Origin: Tieghemiomyces parasiticus
Taxonomy: Eukaryota; Kickxellomycota; Dimargaritomycetes; Dimargaritales; Dimargaritaceae
Direction: 5' to 3'
DNA length: 63,713 nucleotides
Assembly (NCBI GenBank): GCA_027575765.1
Contig: JANBPT010000163.1
Span: 1 to 63,713 of the forward strand
Shown here: positions 46,130 through 55,794 of the stretch, piece after piece
Numbering within the stretch: position 1 is the first letter of the stretch
Layout of the letters: every line of letters starts with the position of its first letter
Notes under the pieces: generated by a model
Database searches by the model: none
What the model was told of the DNA's origin: nothing
Seen by the model: only the letters and a program-made list of their open reading frames with translations
Made by a program: the position numbers and the translations under genes

Positions 46130-49100
46130 CTAAAAGGCCCGTACGACATGCACGACCAAGTCGTCCAACTCGCGTTCAATTTTTTCGATCCGCTCGCTTA
46201 CCGACTTGGACAGACTAAAAAACGACTCCAATGCCGCCGACGCCTGCTTACCGGTACTTTCGGCCGCCAATCCGAACGGTTCGGACGTGTGCAAAACGGT
46301 CGTAGTAGTAGTAGTGGTGACGGTCCCACCAGCCACTGCCCCATCATCATCCCCTGGTCTAGTAGTTTCGGAGGTCGAAATCACCGGCAGAGAGGTGGCA
46401 GACGAGGATGCTATTTTGCTGAGGATCTGGTCGTACGGGTCATGGTACGTGTGCGGTCCCGCACCACGTTGGTTTGTGTCACTAATCTCAGCGCCATCCG
46501 TGGGTGACGTCTGGTGAGGGTCTTTCGGGTTGGGGAACCGGGCAAGGTAGTCCAGCATCATGTCCTCATTAATGGGTCCCTGGAGCGTAACGGTCAAGTC
46601 CGCAGGACGGGCTGCCGTTGCGGCGGGGTTGCCGGATAGCTCGCGGGAGGTTTCGCCACCGCCCAGGACGACCGTCGAAGGACGGCGCATGCGCTGGGGT
46701 GCCTGTTCATCCGGGATCGTCGAGGCTACTAACAGAGGAGCGTAGAACGGGCCACGGCCTGCGGATAGCAGGTGGTCATCGGGCAAGGGCTGCATCCCGC
46801 GAATCAGGGTGAGCCAGCTTGTCAGGTCGAGGGAGGGCAGCGGCGTTGCTGGATGGGCGCGGACCATCATCCTTCCGCCAGCCCCCGTCCCACCAGCCGT
46901 GGTGGAAACGCTGTGGTCCATAGCGCGACGCGCTTCGGGCGAGGCGGTGACGGCAGTTCCAAATGATGTATCACTTTCATTGCCCGTAGTGTCCTGACTC
47001 GACGGCCGGCCGGGGAGGGACCGAGGGGACGGAAACTCCGCCTCGCGTGGTGTGTCAGTAGTCTGCCGCGGCGTAGAGGTAGCCGCAGCCACTGGATCTC
47101 GTGCCTGGAGCTGCGCTGTAACCACACCGTGGCCATCATAGGTGCCCGGGTCAGTCATGGGGGTACTCAGGCCGCCTAGGGCCGCTGCCGCCGATAGGCC
47201 ACCAACGGAGGGTGAGATGAGCGTGTCACATGAGGAAGTGGGCAACGGGTCCGCCGATGCCATAGAATCGCGCACCCGTTCCACCGTGGCCGACCGGGCG
47301 ATCGGGAGATTGCGGCGACCACTATTTACTCGGTGGAGGGCGACGGTGCCCGTAGCGGTGTCCACCGCTGCCGCCGCTGCCGCCACCATCGCTGCGGAGT
47401 CGTTCTCGGACCGACTATACCGATGGGATGCCGGCTGGGACTGCGCCCGAGAAAGGGGTGGTTTTTGGTTGGCGATAGGCGAGGTAGGGTTGGATTCATG
47501 GCCCTGTTGTGTCGAGAACCGACGGGAGGCCTGTTCGTTCACGGCCATCACCGCATTCCACGAGATTCGGTTGGCCTTCTTCCGGGCTGCGGTGGAAGCG
47601 GCTGCCGCTGCTGTCGCAGAGATTGGGGCCGACCCACTCGACGCCGGGGGAGCGACGGCCGAGGGTGATGGTAAGAGCGGGGTTCCCAGAATCGAGCTGT
47701 CGAGCATGAACGACGGTGAGGGACTAGCTGCATTACCAGGTTCGTTGTAAAATTCGCTAGCATTAAGGAACGAAGTCCCCATCTGGCTCATCCGTTTACC
47801 GGGCTCGCTATAAAACTCGCTTGCATTAAGGAATGACGTTCCCGCCTGGCTCGTTCGTTTACTGGGCTCGTTGTAAAACTCGCTTGCGTTAAGGAACGAA
47901 GTCCCGATCTGACTCAGCCGTGTACCGTCACCAATGTGCATTGACGAGTTCTCAAAAGCGGCACCGGAGAACGACGGAAGTTGCTGATGACCTTGGTCGC
48001 AGGCCGACGTCGCCGGACTCCCTGAGGACGAGTCAGCGTGTGCGTCGGCCTGGGGCATGCCTTCGCTAAGGTGCTGAACCTCCTGGGCAATGTCGTCACG
48101 ATAGGAGATACGGCGCTTGATCTCCTCGTCAGCCTTGGGTTGGTACGGCGCCAGGTCCACTGAGGCGCGAGCTAGACCGTCATGGAGTAACGGGTTGTAC
48201 ACAATGCTGTCGTCGCCGTACTGATCCACACTAAGTGACGGACTTAGCAGGATCACACTGCTGCGCGAAGCCGTGCTGCCCGAGCGCGTGACGCCCACGA
48301 CCACAGGCTCTGTACGGATCATGGTGGGCACCGCCGCTGTCGGCCCCCGTGGCGAGGGCAGACGCGAGCCCTCCGGATCGTTGGTTAGGGCGTGAGTGGG
48401 TGGTGAGTGGTCTGGGGGTGGTGGGAAGTGTAGGCTGAGCTGTGGACGGGCGCGCTTACTTTCGCCCGCCCCTGAACTAGCCCGGGGCCGGGTAGCAGAG
48501 GGAGTCAGGGAGGAGTCTGTTGGTAGTGGGGCCGCAGAAGCTGCCGCTGACGGCGGTTGGGAAGAAGGCGGCGGGGAACTCGGCGGTAGAATACTGGAAA
48601 AAATACTCTTAAGTACGCGGTCGGGGTCGGTGGCTGTCGACGACGCGTCGCTCTCCATGGTGGTAGCCGAGCTGCCGCGGTGACGACGAGGTGGGCGCGG
48701 GATGGGCTTTTCTGGAGACGCTGGGGTGTCGGGTTCGGTCACAGTCACGGAGTAGTTCTCCAGGGACAGCAGCCCGGTAGGAGGTGGCGGCGGAGGCCGC
48801 GACGGAGGTATTGGTTGCGCGGTAGAGGTCGACTCACCAGCGGGACGAAGCGGCGCACGTGAGGGTGGGGGACCTTGGGAGGATGCCGGACGGGGCATCT
48901 TGCGGGGTCCGGCAACGCCCGTTGAGGCGGTGGTGGTCAAACCCAACGTCTCGGTACGAACGGCTATCTCGGGGGTCGCGTACCCAGTGATAGGTGTACC
49001 GTACTCCACGGGGGAGGAATCGGCCGAGTCGTAGACCGAGCTGTCAGGGGAATGATCCGCGTCCTCAGCTGTGGGCGAGCGCGAGCGGACCGGCGCTTCG

Positions 49101-51397
49101 GTCGCGGGCTGAGGTAGTGGCTTCCCACGGTGACTGGTGGGTGGCGAAACGAACACCTCGTCGCCTGAACTGGACTCGGAAGAGCTAACCGGACGGTCCA
49201 AATCGAGCGGTGGTGGTGGCGGAGGACGGGGCGGGCGCGGTGGTGATTTCATAGCCGCCATGGCCACTCGTGCGGGCGCTCCGTGCGGCGGAGAGGAGAC
49301 GTAACCGCCTGGGTTTGTATTGCCCTGGGCCATTGAGTCGTTACTGGCCGAGCGACTGCGGTTCGATAGGGCAGAATCGGGCCGAGTTGGCAAAGGTTTC
49401 GAGGCGGGTGACCCGACGTCGTCCGATGGCAGCGCCTTATTGCGTCCACATTCATCTTCCTCCGCCAAATCGTCCAAGCCGAACGCTTCGTCAAACACAG
49501 ACCGACGGCTTTCGCCCGGGGACCTTTCGTGACCCAATCGGCGTTCAGGGGTGGGTGCATGTGGGTCGAACGGGAGGTGCTCGGTGATACGGTTCATAGT
49601 CTCCATGACCGAATCCTCAGTGATGAATGGCGACGCATCGGGTGATTGCGGTGTGCGACGGTCCGGTGAGCTGGCCCGCGGATCGGCCAAGAAACTGGTG
49701 CTCTCGCCGAAATACGGCTGGTCGGCGCTGTGTAGTGTGGGCGACTCCGGGTTACTGACTGGTGGGGCGTTGGCCATCACATCGGCGCCATCCAGTAGCG
49801 GGGACGACACCGTGGACCTGGAACGGCCGTCGCGCTCAACCCCGGTCTCCGGATCCGCAGTGGCGACTGTGGGCACGGCATTCGGGTCCTCCTTGAGAAT
49901 GAACCGCAGACACTCCTCGGGCGGCGCGCCTTCGGTACACTCAGTAGCGTACTCTAGCAAGGTATACAGGTGCTCTTCGTTCTCGAGTGAGATGCCAAAC
50001 TGAAACCCTTCAATGTAAGCTAGGAGACGGTACCGCTGATACGCGGCTGCGTCGGTGACTGGAACCCCAAGGAGACCCAAGACGCGCATCAGAATATCAC
50101 CGAAGCGCTCATCGAGATTCATACTCACGATCTGCTCGCTGGCCACGACGTAATCGGTGGGGTCACTCGGGTCGGCCTCCACGTGATAGGCCACGGGAAA
50201 TTCAAAGGGGGGTTCAGCGTCGGGGTCAGCCACATTGGAGGAGGCGAAGGCGTTGGGCGACTGTCCTGGTGGGTGGCTAGGGCGACCAGGGGCGGCGACG
50301 GAACCATCCTCGGCGGGTTCCAGTTCGTAGATGCGGTTGAAATCCAAGCCGTCGGTGTCCTGGCGGTTGTGCTCCGAGTGCGGAGGGTAGGTCACGGAGT
50401 CTCCGCGATCGATGCCGGCGTAACCCGTGCTTCCGTAGCCAAGGTTGGCATTACTCAAAGCCAGATTAGCCTCGGCATTAAGTTCGTTGAGTGGGCTCTC
50501 GTCACCGTCACGGTCGGCGGCGAGAGTGGTCTCCCCATCACCACCGGGCGCATAGGGCGAAGAATTTGACGTGGGGCCGCGGCGGGCAGCGGAGATCCGG
50601 TGGTCCGCAGAAAATCCTTCGTCTTCGTCTGTAAGCTCATCAGCATCGCCGTCGGGATCGTGCGGGCCTTGTAGCCTATCGTCCTCGTGGGGTATCTCGT
50701 TACCTTCCTCATCATAATCGATGTAGTCCTCAAGATGGTATGTCTCGTTGACTGAGGTGATGATGTTTTCGGAGAACTGGATCCCGGTGATCCCGCGGGC
50801 CTTCTTAGCGGAAGGCCGTAGGGTTACGGGCAAGGGTCGGTCCCGGTCGATCTGTTTTACAGCCTCGACATTCAAATCCCTGTTGATGCGGGCCTGCTTA
50901 AGCTCGCGGGTCTCGATGTTGTCAGCTGGGATGTAGCCAATATCGCCTGTGTCTTTGAGCACTAGCCACCAAAACTGGTTGCTTTCGTCCAAAAGCATAA
51001 GTTCTTCGGACTCGCGGACTGTCACCTGACCGTCCACCATTCGCACAAAATCGAAAGCGGCATACACAATAGTCGGGATCTGACCGGCATTCAGGGAGAT
51101 CATTTGGCCGTCCGGCAGGGTCACGTTGGTTTGAATTTCAGTGCCCGTCTCGGACGTCACGATGTGGGCGCAGGAGGTGTGGATGGTCGTAACTAGTGTC
51201 TGTCCGTCGGAGCTACGCTCCTGGGCCTTTTGGTACTGCGCCGAGAAGGAATCATTGATGCTGAACTGCGGTGGTGGCGACGGGTCCGGTGGAGCCCCTT
51301 GGTTGGCGCCGTAGGCCTCCATTTCCGGGTTGGGGGATGGTTCCTGCTGGCCACCGACATGCTGCAGCCGCTGCATAAACAGGTCATCGGTACTCAT
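46130..51397 (-). CDS. TEA4: Large SH3-domain polarity protein, Bud14/Tea4 type (1755 aa)
   Basis: In yeasts Bud14/Tea4 proteins bring protein phosphatase 1 to cell tips and link microtubules or formins to polar growth. The SH3 domain is at about 109-165 (VYAAFDFVRMVDG, QFWWLVLKDT, GDIGYIPADNIET), followed by the family's basic run (LKQARINRDLN). Residues about 425-530 form a second, mostly helical conserved-looking segment (LDERFGDILMRVLGLLGVPV). The rest is Ser/Pro-rich and disordered. An RVxF-type phosphatase-docking candidate, RISW, lies at 1277-1280. Three tandem 21-residue repeats span 1162-1224. A short amphipathic helix ends the protein (SVSERIEKIERELDDLV). A single exon of this length is unusual beside the intron-bearing neighbours. 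The family call rests on the SH3 region alone. Confidence 0.78.
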   Translation of the reverse strand: MSTDDLFMQRLQHVGGQQEPSPNPEMEAYGANQGAPPDPSPPPQFSINDSFSAQYQKAQERSSDGQTLVTTIHTSCAHIVTSETGTEIQTNVTLPDGQMISLNAGQIPTIVYAAFDFVRMVDGQVTVRESEELMLLDESNQFWWLVLKDTGDIGYIPADNIETRELKQARINRDLNVEAVKQIDRDRPLPVTLRPSAKKARGITGIQFSENIITSVNETYHLEDYIDYDEEGNEIPHEDDRLQGPHDPDGDADELTDEDEGFSADHRISAARRGPTSNSSPYAPGGDGETTLAADRDGDESPLNELNAEANLALSNANLGYGSTGYAGIDRGDSVTYPPHSEHNRQDTDGLDFNRIYELEPAEDGSVAAPGRPSHPPGQSPNAFASSNVADPDAEPPFEFPVAYHVEADPSDPTDYVVASEQIVSMNLDERFGDILMRVLGLLGVPVTDAAAYQRYRLLAYIEGFQFGISLENEEHLYTLLEYATECTEGAPPEECLRFILKEDPNAVPTVATADPETGVERDGRSRSTVSSPLLDGADVMANAPPVSNPESPTLHSADQPYFGESTSFLADPRASSPDRRTPQSPDASPFITEDSVMETMNRITEHLPFDPHAPTPERRLGHERSPGESRRSVFDEAFGLDDLAEEDECGRNKALPSDDVGSPASKPLPTRPDSALSNRSRSASNDSMAQGNTNPGGYVSSPPHGAPARVAMAAMKSPPRPPRPPPPPPLDLDRPVSSSESSSGDEVFVSPPTSHRGKPLPQPATEAPVRSRSPTAEDADHSPDSSVYDSADSSPVEYGTPITGYATPEIAVRTETLGLTTTASTGVAGPRKMPRPASSQGPPPSRAPLRPAGESTSTAQPIPPSRPPPPPPTGLLSLENYSVTVTEPDTPASPEKPIPRPPRRHRGSSATTMESDASSTATDPDRVLKSIFSSILPPSSPPPSSQPPSAAASAAPLPTDSSLTPSATRPRASSGAGESKRARPQLSLHFPPPPDHSPPTHALTNDPEGSRLPSPRGPTAAVPTMIRTEPVVVGVTRSGSTASRSSVILLSPSLSVDQYGDDSIVYNPLLHDGLARASVDLAPYQPKADEEIKRRISYRDDIAQEVQHLSEGMPQADAHADSSSGSPATSACDQGHQQLPSFSGAAFENSSMHIGDGTRLSQIGTSFLNASEFYNEPSKRTSQAGTSFLNASEFYSEPGKRMSQMGTSFLNASEFYNEPGNAASPSPSFMLDSSILGTPLLPSPSAVAPPASSGSAPISATAAAAASTAARKKANRISWNAVMAVNEQASRRFSTQQGHESNPTSPIANQKPPLSRAQSQPASHRYSRSENDSAAMVAAAAAAVDTATGTVALHRVNSGRRNLPIARSATVERVRDSMASADPLPTSSCDTLISPSVGGLSAAAALGGLSTPMTDPGTYDGHGVVTAQLQARDPVAAATSTPRQTTDTPREAEFPSPRSLPGRPSSQDTTGNESDTSFGTAVTASPEARRAMDHSVSTTAGGTGAGGRMMVRAHPATPLPSLDLTSWLTLIRGMQPLPDDHLLSAGRGPFYAPLLVASTIPDEQAPQRMRRPSTVVLGGGETSRELSGNPAATAARPADLTVTLQGPINEDMMLDYLARFPNPKDPHQTSPTDGAEISDTNQRGAGPHTYHDPYDQILSKIASSSATSLPVISTSETTRPGDDDGAVAGGTVTTTTTTTVLHTSEPFGLAAESTGKQASAALESFFSLSKSVSERIEKIERELDDLVVHVVRAF
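47726..47914 (-). repeat. Three tandem 63-bp coding repeats inside the SH3-protein gene
   Basis: Units at 47852-47914, 47789-47851 and 47726-47788, in frame. Each encodes SQxGTSFLNASEF(Y)xEP plus a short basic tail. Differences between units are mostly at third positions. Confidence 0.95.
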
Positions 51398-54300
51398 GGT
51401 ATGATGCGTCTATGGATATATGGAATGGAGCTGATATGCTGGGACGCTCATAGATAGGTTGGTCGTGCTAGGCAACTCGGTCCGTACTACCGGATGGAAA
51501 GGAGGGGAGGGGTAGGGCCCGTGTGGGTCCGAACACGGATGAGTAGACGGTTGGAGAGGTAGGGAGGCTGAGTTCCTGCCCTGAATAGAGATGGCCGGCG
51601 TAAGGGGAATCAGAAACGAAGTATGGTACAGGCGACTACAAGTGGAAAAGGCAGGAAGGTCGGGAGGACCGCCACTGACAACTGAAGGTCCGGGCAGTCA
51701 GCGCGGGAGCCTTAATATGTATTAGGAACTGGCACGGAAGCGTGTAGCCCTTGAGATAGTATAGGAGGGGAAAAAGTAGCCACAAAGAATTAGCCTACAC
51801 TCGACGACAGGGGGGTCTGCGGTCCTTTAAACTAGTGAGAAATTAGACCTGCGGCGTTGTGACCGGGGGGTAAGCGTGGGAGACGGTAGGGAGATGCGGC
51901 ATACCAGGTAGAGTTGTGGATAGGCAGACCAGTTGTATAAGGAGTAGAGCCAGGCTGAGGGGGTCAAGACGGGGGAAAGGGGAAACGGATGGGGTTGGTA
52001 AAAGCGGCGAGTGGTGTAGGTAAGTCGAAAGTGAAGGAGGTGTTGTAAACGTATTGAGTAACGACGGTATACCACCACGAGGTTGGACAACTAGAAAGGG
52101 CTGAAGGGAGACGGAGTAGCAAAGTGTTAGGTATTCAACGGAAGGTGAGGTGGGGAGGAGTGGTTTGAAAGGTATCCCTCAAGAGCTAAGGAGTAGGGTG
52201 GGAAGAACGGGTAAAAAAGATTACAGGTAGTAGAGCGACAATGGTGGCGGTAATGGATAGCGGCAACCTTAATGACAGGGACAGAAGGCCATGAAGGGGT
52301 GTCGGCGCACTTTGTGAGCTAGAGCCGCTTACCGTTTAATCCGGGGGAACTCCAAGACAACGTATTTGTGGTTGATAATGCTGCCTTGGTACGGATACCT
52401 ATCACGAGCCGACCTTGATGGTAGTTGGGATAACCTCTAAGAGCTGCAAAGAGGTGTAGCGCAAGAAGGCAAGGTGGGAATGGGGCAAACGCTGACGGCA
52501 GGGTTGCACTTGGAATGCGCCAAATGGTGGTCAGAGATGGGAGGAACTTGGGGTCAAGCAAGAGTCTGAGTTGGTAGAGCACTGCAACAGAGGCGTTAAC
52601 TTGGGCGTTGTTTGGGGCACTGGCGCATAGAGCGAGCGGCAGTGAGGTGTACCCCGCGTGTGCAACAATCGCTTCCAGCAGATGGGTGGGTGTATGCGCT
52701 ATAGAGGATGGATATATGAAGAGGGCCAGGAATCCGTAAGGAGGCGAGGGGTTCGGTCGACCGCGCCTACCAGGTTAAAAAGGAGTTGTAGCGGCGAGCC
52801 AGCTTGGTAGGTGTGCGAACTATATAGTGCCAGCCATAGTTTTGAGAAGCAACATTGAACCTGGATAATTCAGTGGAGAGGTTGATGGGGGCGGAATGAG
52901 GGGCGGGGGTTTGGGCGAAAAGCAAGGCAAGGATGGGTGAGGGGGGTCGAACGGAGTGAATAGCTCGGTGCCTCCTTGCCATCCATATCCGGTGGTAAGC
53001 TAAGGTCTTGTGCACGGAATGGCGGGATTATCACGGCAATTTTACGCTCCAGTCCCGGTGTATTGGCCGAAAAGGAGAGGCAAGGAAGAGGATGCGGGTG
53101 GAGGTGGGGCGGCTCAACGTAGCGGCCTGAAAGCTTCCAGTTACTAGAAAGCCAGCCAGTGCCGGCAGCCTACAGTAAGGATAATTACAGCGCCTGGTGT
53201 GACCGCCTAGCCCCAATCCCCAAGCCTGGTCTGCGACGGGTTCTGCCTGGCCCTGGTGGCTGTCAACTGGTAACACCGACGGCTGTCCTTCAAATCCACC
53301 GCTTTTTTTCATGGCTAGCAAATGTTCGTCGTCTGGATCCAGTGGCATGGGTGGTGAATCAAGCTGTGCGCCTATTCTCTCGTCGCGTGCGCCAGCCAAT
53401 CGCAGCCAGCCTCTAATCCACCCAAGGCCATCATCGCTTGGGGTATGGCTTGTGCTTTCCGGAAATAAAGCCGTTTAGCGGCGACGCCATTTTAGCCAAC
53501 CGGCCGATTACACGACAACCACAAGCCTCATCTGCACTTTGGTTTGGTAATATCATTTAAACAGGTTGGCGATATGCACGGGGTTGAATAAATTCCTGCA
53601 TTCAGATTGGCTAGCCTGTTTGGGTCAAGCTCGCATGATACATTCTGCCACGCCGCCCCAAAACTAATCTAAGCTACAGAGCCTCCGCCCTGTCTGCATA
53701 CACACACCTTATCTCGCCACCGGTCACCTAGTTTCCAACCGACTGAGACGTCCCCGGAGCCTTGGTAATGAGGGTCTTCTTGACACGCATCGTAGCTATT
53801 CCTACCGATGGCTGCTCATATTGTTTTGGTTGTTGTTTTTTTAAAAAAAATCCCAGGTCTTGTGCAAGAGAGAGGGTATGGTAAAGCGGATGGCCCATGC
53901 TAGGCCCCGCCCTTGTAACCGGCCCCAAGGACCCAGGTGTCCCCGTACAGATTAGGTGACTGGCCAGGGGAGGAATCCGCCGGCCAGGAGCCCTTGGAGT
54001 GAATCCATCTGCCAGTAGACCCGAACCACTAAGATTCCTTTTCCAGCACTGACGAGGGGGCGACAAGGGGTCAACGTAGGCGCTAGGGGCCACCCGCGGC
54101 AAGGTCCAGTAGCAGCTCGGCATGAGGTGCAATATCTGAACCTCAAAGCTAGAAACGGTGTCCTGACCTGGGTGCCTGCCGCTATACCCCCCCCCCCTCC
54201 ATTCATCTCCATTTAGATGCGGCGCTGGGTCCTATGCTATGGTGATTACTGAGCCGCTTCTTCTGTCGGCGGAACCGCGACAAACCAACCGATTCGCAGT

Positions 54301-55419
54301 GCTGGTGGTGATTTGGATGGTTGTATTGGATGTGGATATGGATGGAAACGAAACTAATATTGACACGCAACGGGGGGATGGAAACAATGCCGGAGGCAAA
54401 AAGAGAGGGCAACACGACAGGGCTGGTGTGCATAGGACGTGGCAAAGGAGGGCGGCTATGGGACTGGAGAAACTGAAGCGGTGGGAAGGTAGGCGGAGCG
54501 CAGGCGGCGGTCTAGTGTAAACCACGCCGTGGTTATGTTGGCCGAATAGTCTCCCTGCTTCGCTGGAAATCACTCATTTCTCTGCCGTCTCCTTCCGTGC
54601 ACCACTCTTCCAGCCCAGAAAGGGGAGAGTGGAGGCCAGCCAAACACTTCGTTCTAGGCCTTGGCGGTTTTCTGGGAGCTGTTAGCCTTGGCTTCGTTCT
54701 CTGGGGAGAGTGGTGGGTGGTGTACGTCACAGAGGCCAGAGTTGCCGGGGTTAGTGGTGAAGCGTACCAAAGTACACCGGGGTCGGCGGAGTCGAATTGT
54801 AGTAGAGGGGAGAGGTCCAGAGAAAATAAGGCGACGGGGCTGGCGGTTAGTGACACGTCCGCCAGCCAATGGTCGCGTATAGAGAGAGAAGCGGGAAGGA
54901 GGGGAGAAAAGGCAACCCGCCGAGCGGGACGACGCGAACCAGCCGGCCAACCAGAGAGTCGAACGGCCAGAGCGCTTTGGACGCCGTCGAACCCCTCCCG
55001 CACAAAAGCCTTCCCCTCGGTATCCGTTCAGAACTACCAGGATACATGGTGGGGCAGTGTTTGTCAATATGGCCCACTGAACGGTGGCATGTGGGGCCAA
55101 GCCATTGTAGCTTGGTGCAATGGGGTGGTATGCAGGCCATGGGAGTGGTGAAGACGTACCTTCGCAGCACGGCATCCACTCCTCCCGCCCTGCCAGCTGT
55201 CGGTTCCTATATAGGCGACCTCCTTCTAGGCAGTGGGGAACCCACTTGTCCCGACGGCCGCGGTCTACAGCACGTTACTGCCAAGCCAAGGCCGCTGCTA
55301 ACATGGGAGCCGAGGCAAACGCGTCATCCTCCCGCTCTCAGACCAACGACCACCGGGTGGGAGGAACGGTAGTCGTTTCTCTAAAAAGCATATATCCGCC
55401 ACCATCAATCCTAGCCTGG
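51398..55419. other. 5' region of the SH3-protein gene and gene-free DNA
   Basis: From 51398 to about 52300 the plus strand is G/A-rich, the usual upstream pattern for a minus-strand gene here. The remaining 3 kb, to the Hap2 stop, has no frame I can support. Frames around 54.5-55.2 kb overlap on both strands without recognisable domains; one could hold a 3' exon of Hap2 (see findings). Confidence 0.5.
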
Positions 55420-55794
55420 TCACTTACCCTCTTTCTTATCGAGCTCGGCGATCTCCTGGGCGGTAAGGAATCGGCCTCCGGGACCCCGAGGTCGCCGCAT
55501 GGCGTGTTTATGACGGGATTCGTGTAGGTAGGGCTTCCGCCGGACATTCATCTTGTGGAGCTCGGCGAGACGGGCGCGCGCCTCACGCCGTTTCAGAATG
55601 CGGTGGTACTGCTTGGCGTTCACGTACAAAGGCTCCTCCTCGTACGTCGGGGCCGCACCGTCCGACGAAACCTGGTGTTGGACCCCGCCGGCATGGACCC
55701 CCGAGGACGACCCTTCGGCGCCGAGGGCATGCGTGGTTCCGGCATCGGACGACAGGTAGCTAGCGTCTGGGGCCTGGAAGAGCGGCTGGTGCAT
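55420..55794 (-). CDS. HAP2: CCAAT-binding factor subunit Hap2 / NF-YA (124 aa as read)
   Basis: DNA-binding and assembly subunit of the heterotrimeric CCAAT-binding factor; acts in the nucleus with Hap3/NF-YB and Hap5/NF-YC. The core is complete: residues about 54-75 ([20 protein letters not shown]) form the subunit-association helix, then a linker, then the DNA-recognition segment at about 86-110 ([25 protein letters not shown]). The N-terminal 50 residues are low complexity. The start at 55794 sits at the edge of a pyrimidine-rich leader on the coding strand. Two points are open. The stop codon lies inside a perfect splice donor (GAGGGTAAGTGA), so a further 3' exon is possible. Exon-like segments upstream (about 56176-56318 and 56372-56545) could extend the N-terminus. 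Confidence 0.93.
   Translation of the reverse strand: MHQPLFQAPDASYLSSDAGTTHALGAEGSSSGVHAGGVQHQVSSDGAAPTYEEEPLYVNAKQYHRILKRREARARLAELHKMNVRRKPYLHESRHKHAMRRPRGPGGRFLTAQEIAELDKKEGK

Noticed and set aside
54597..55372. Several overlapping frames of 100-180 codons on both strands
   Set aside because: They are mutually overlapping shadows of GC-rich DNA with no domain, signal or splice support; one short piece may be a HAP2 3' exon.
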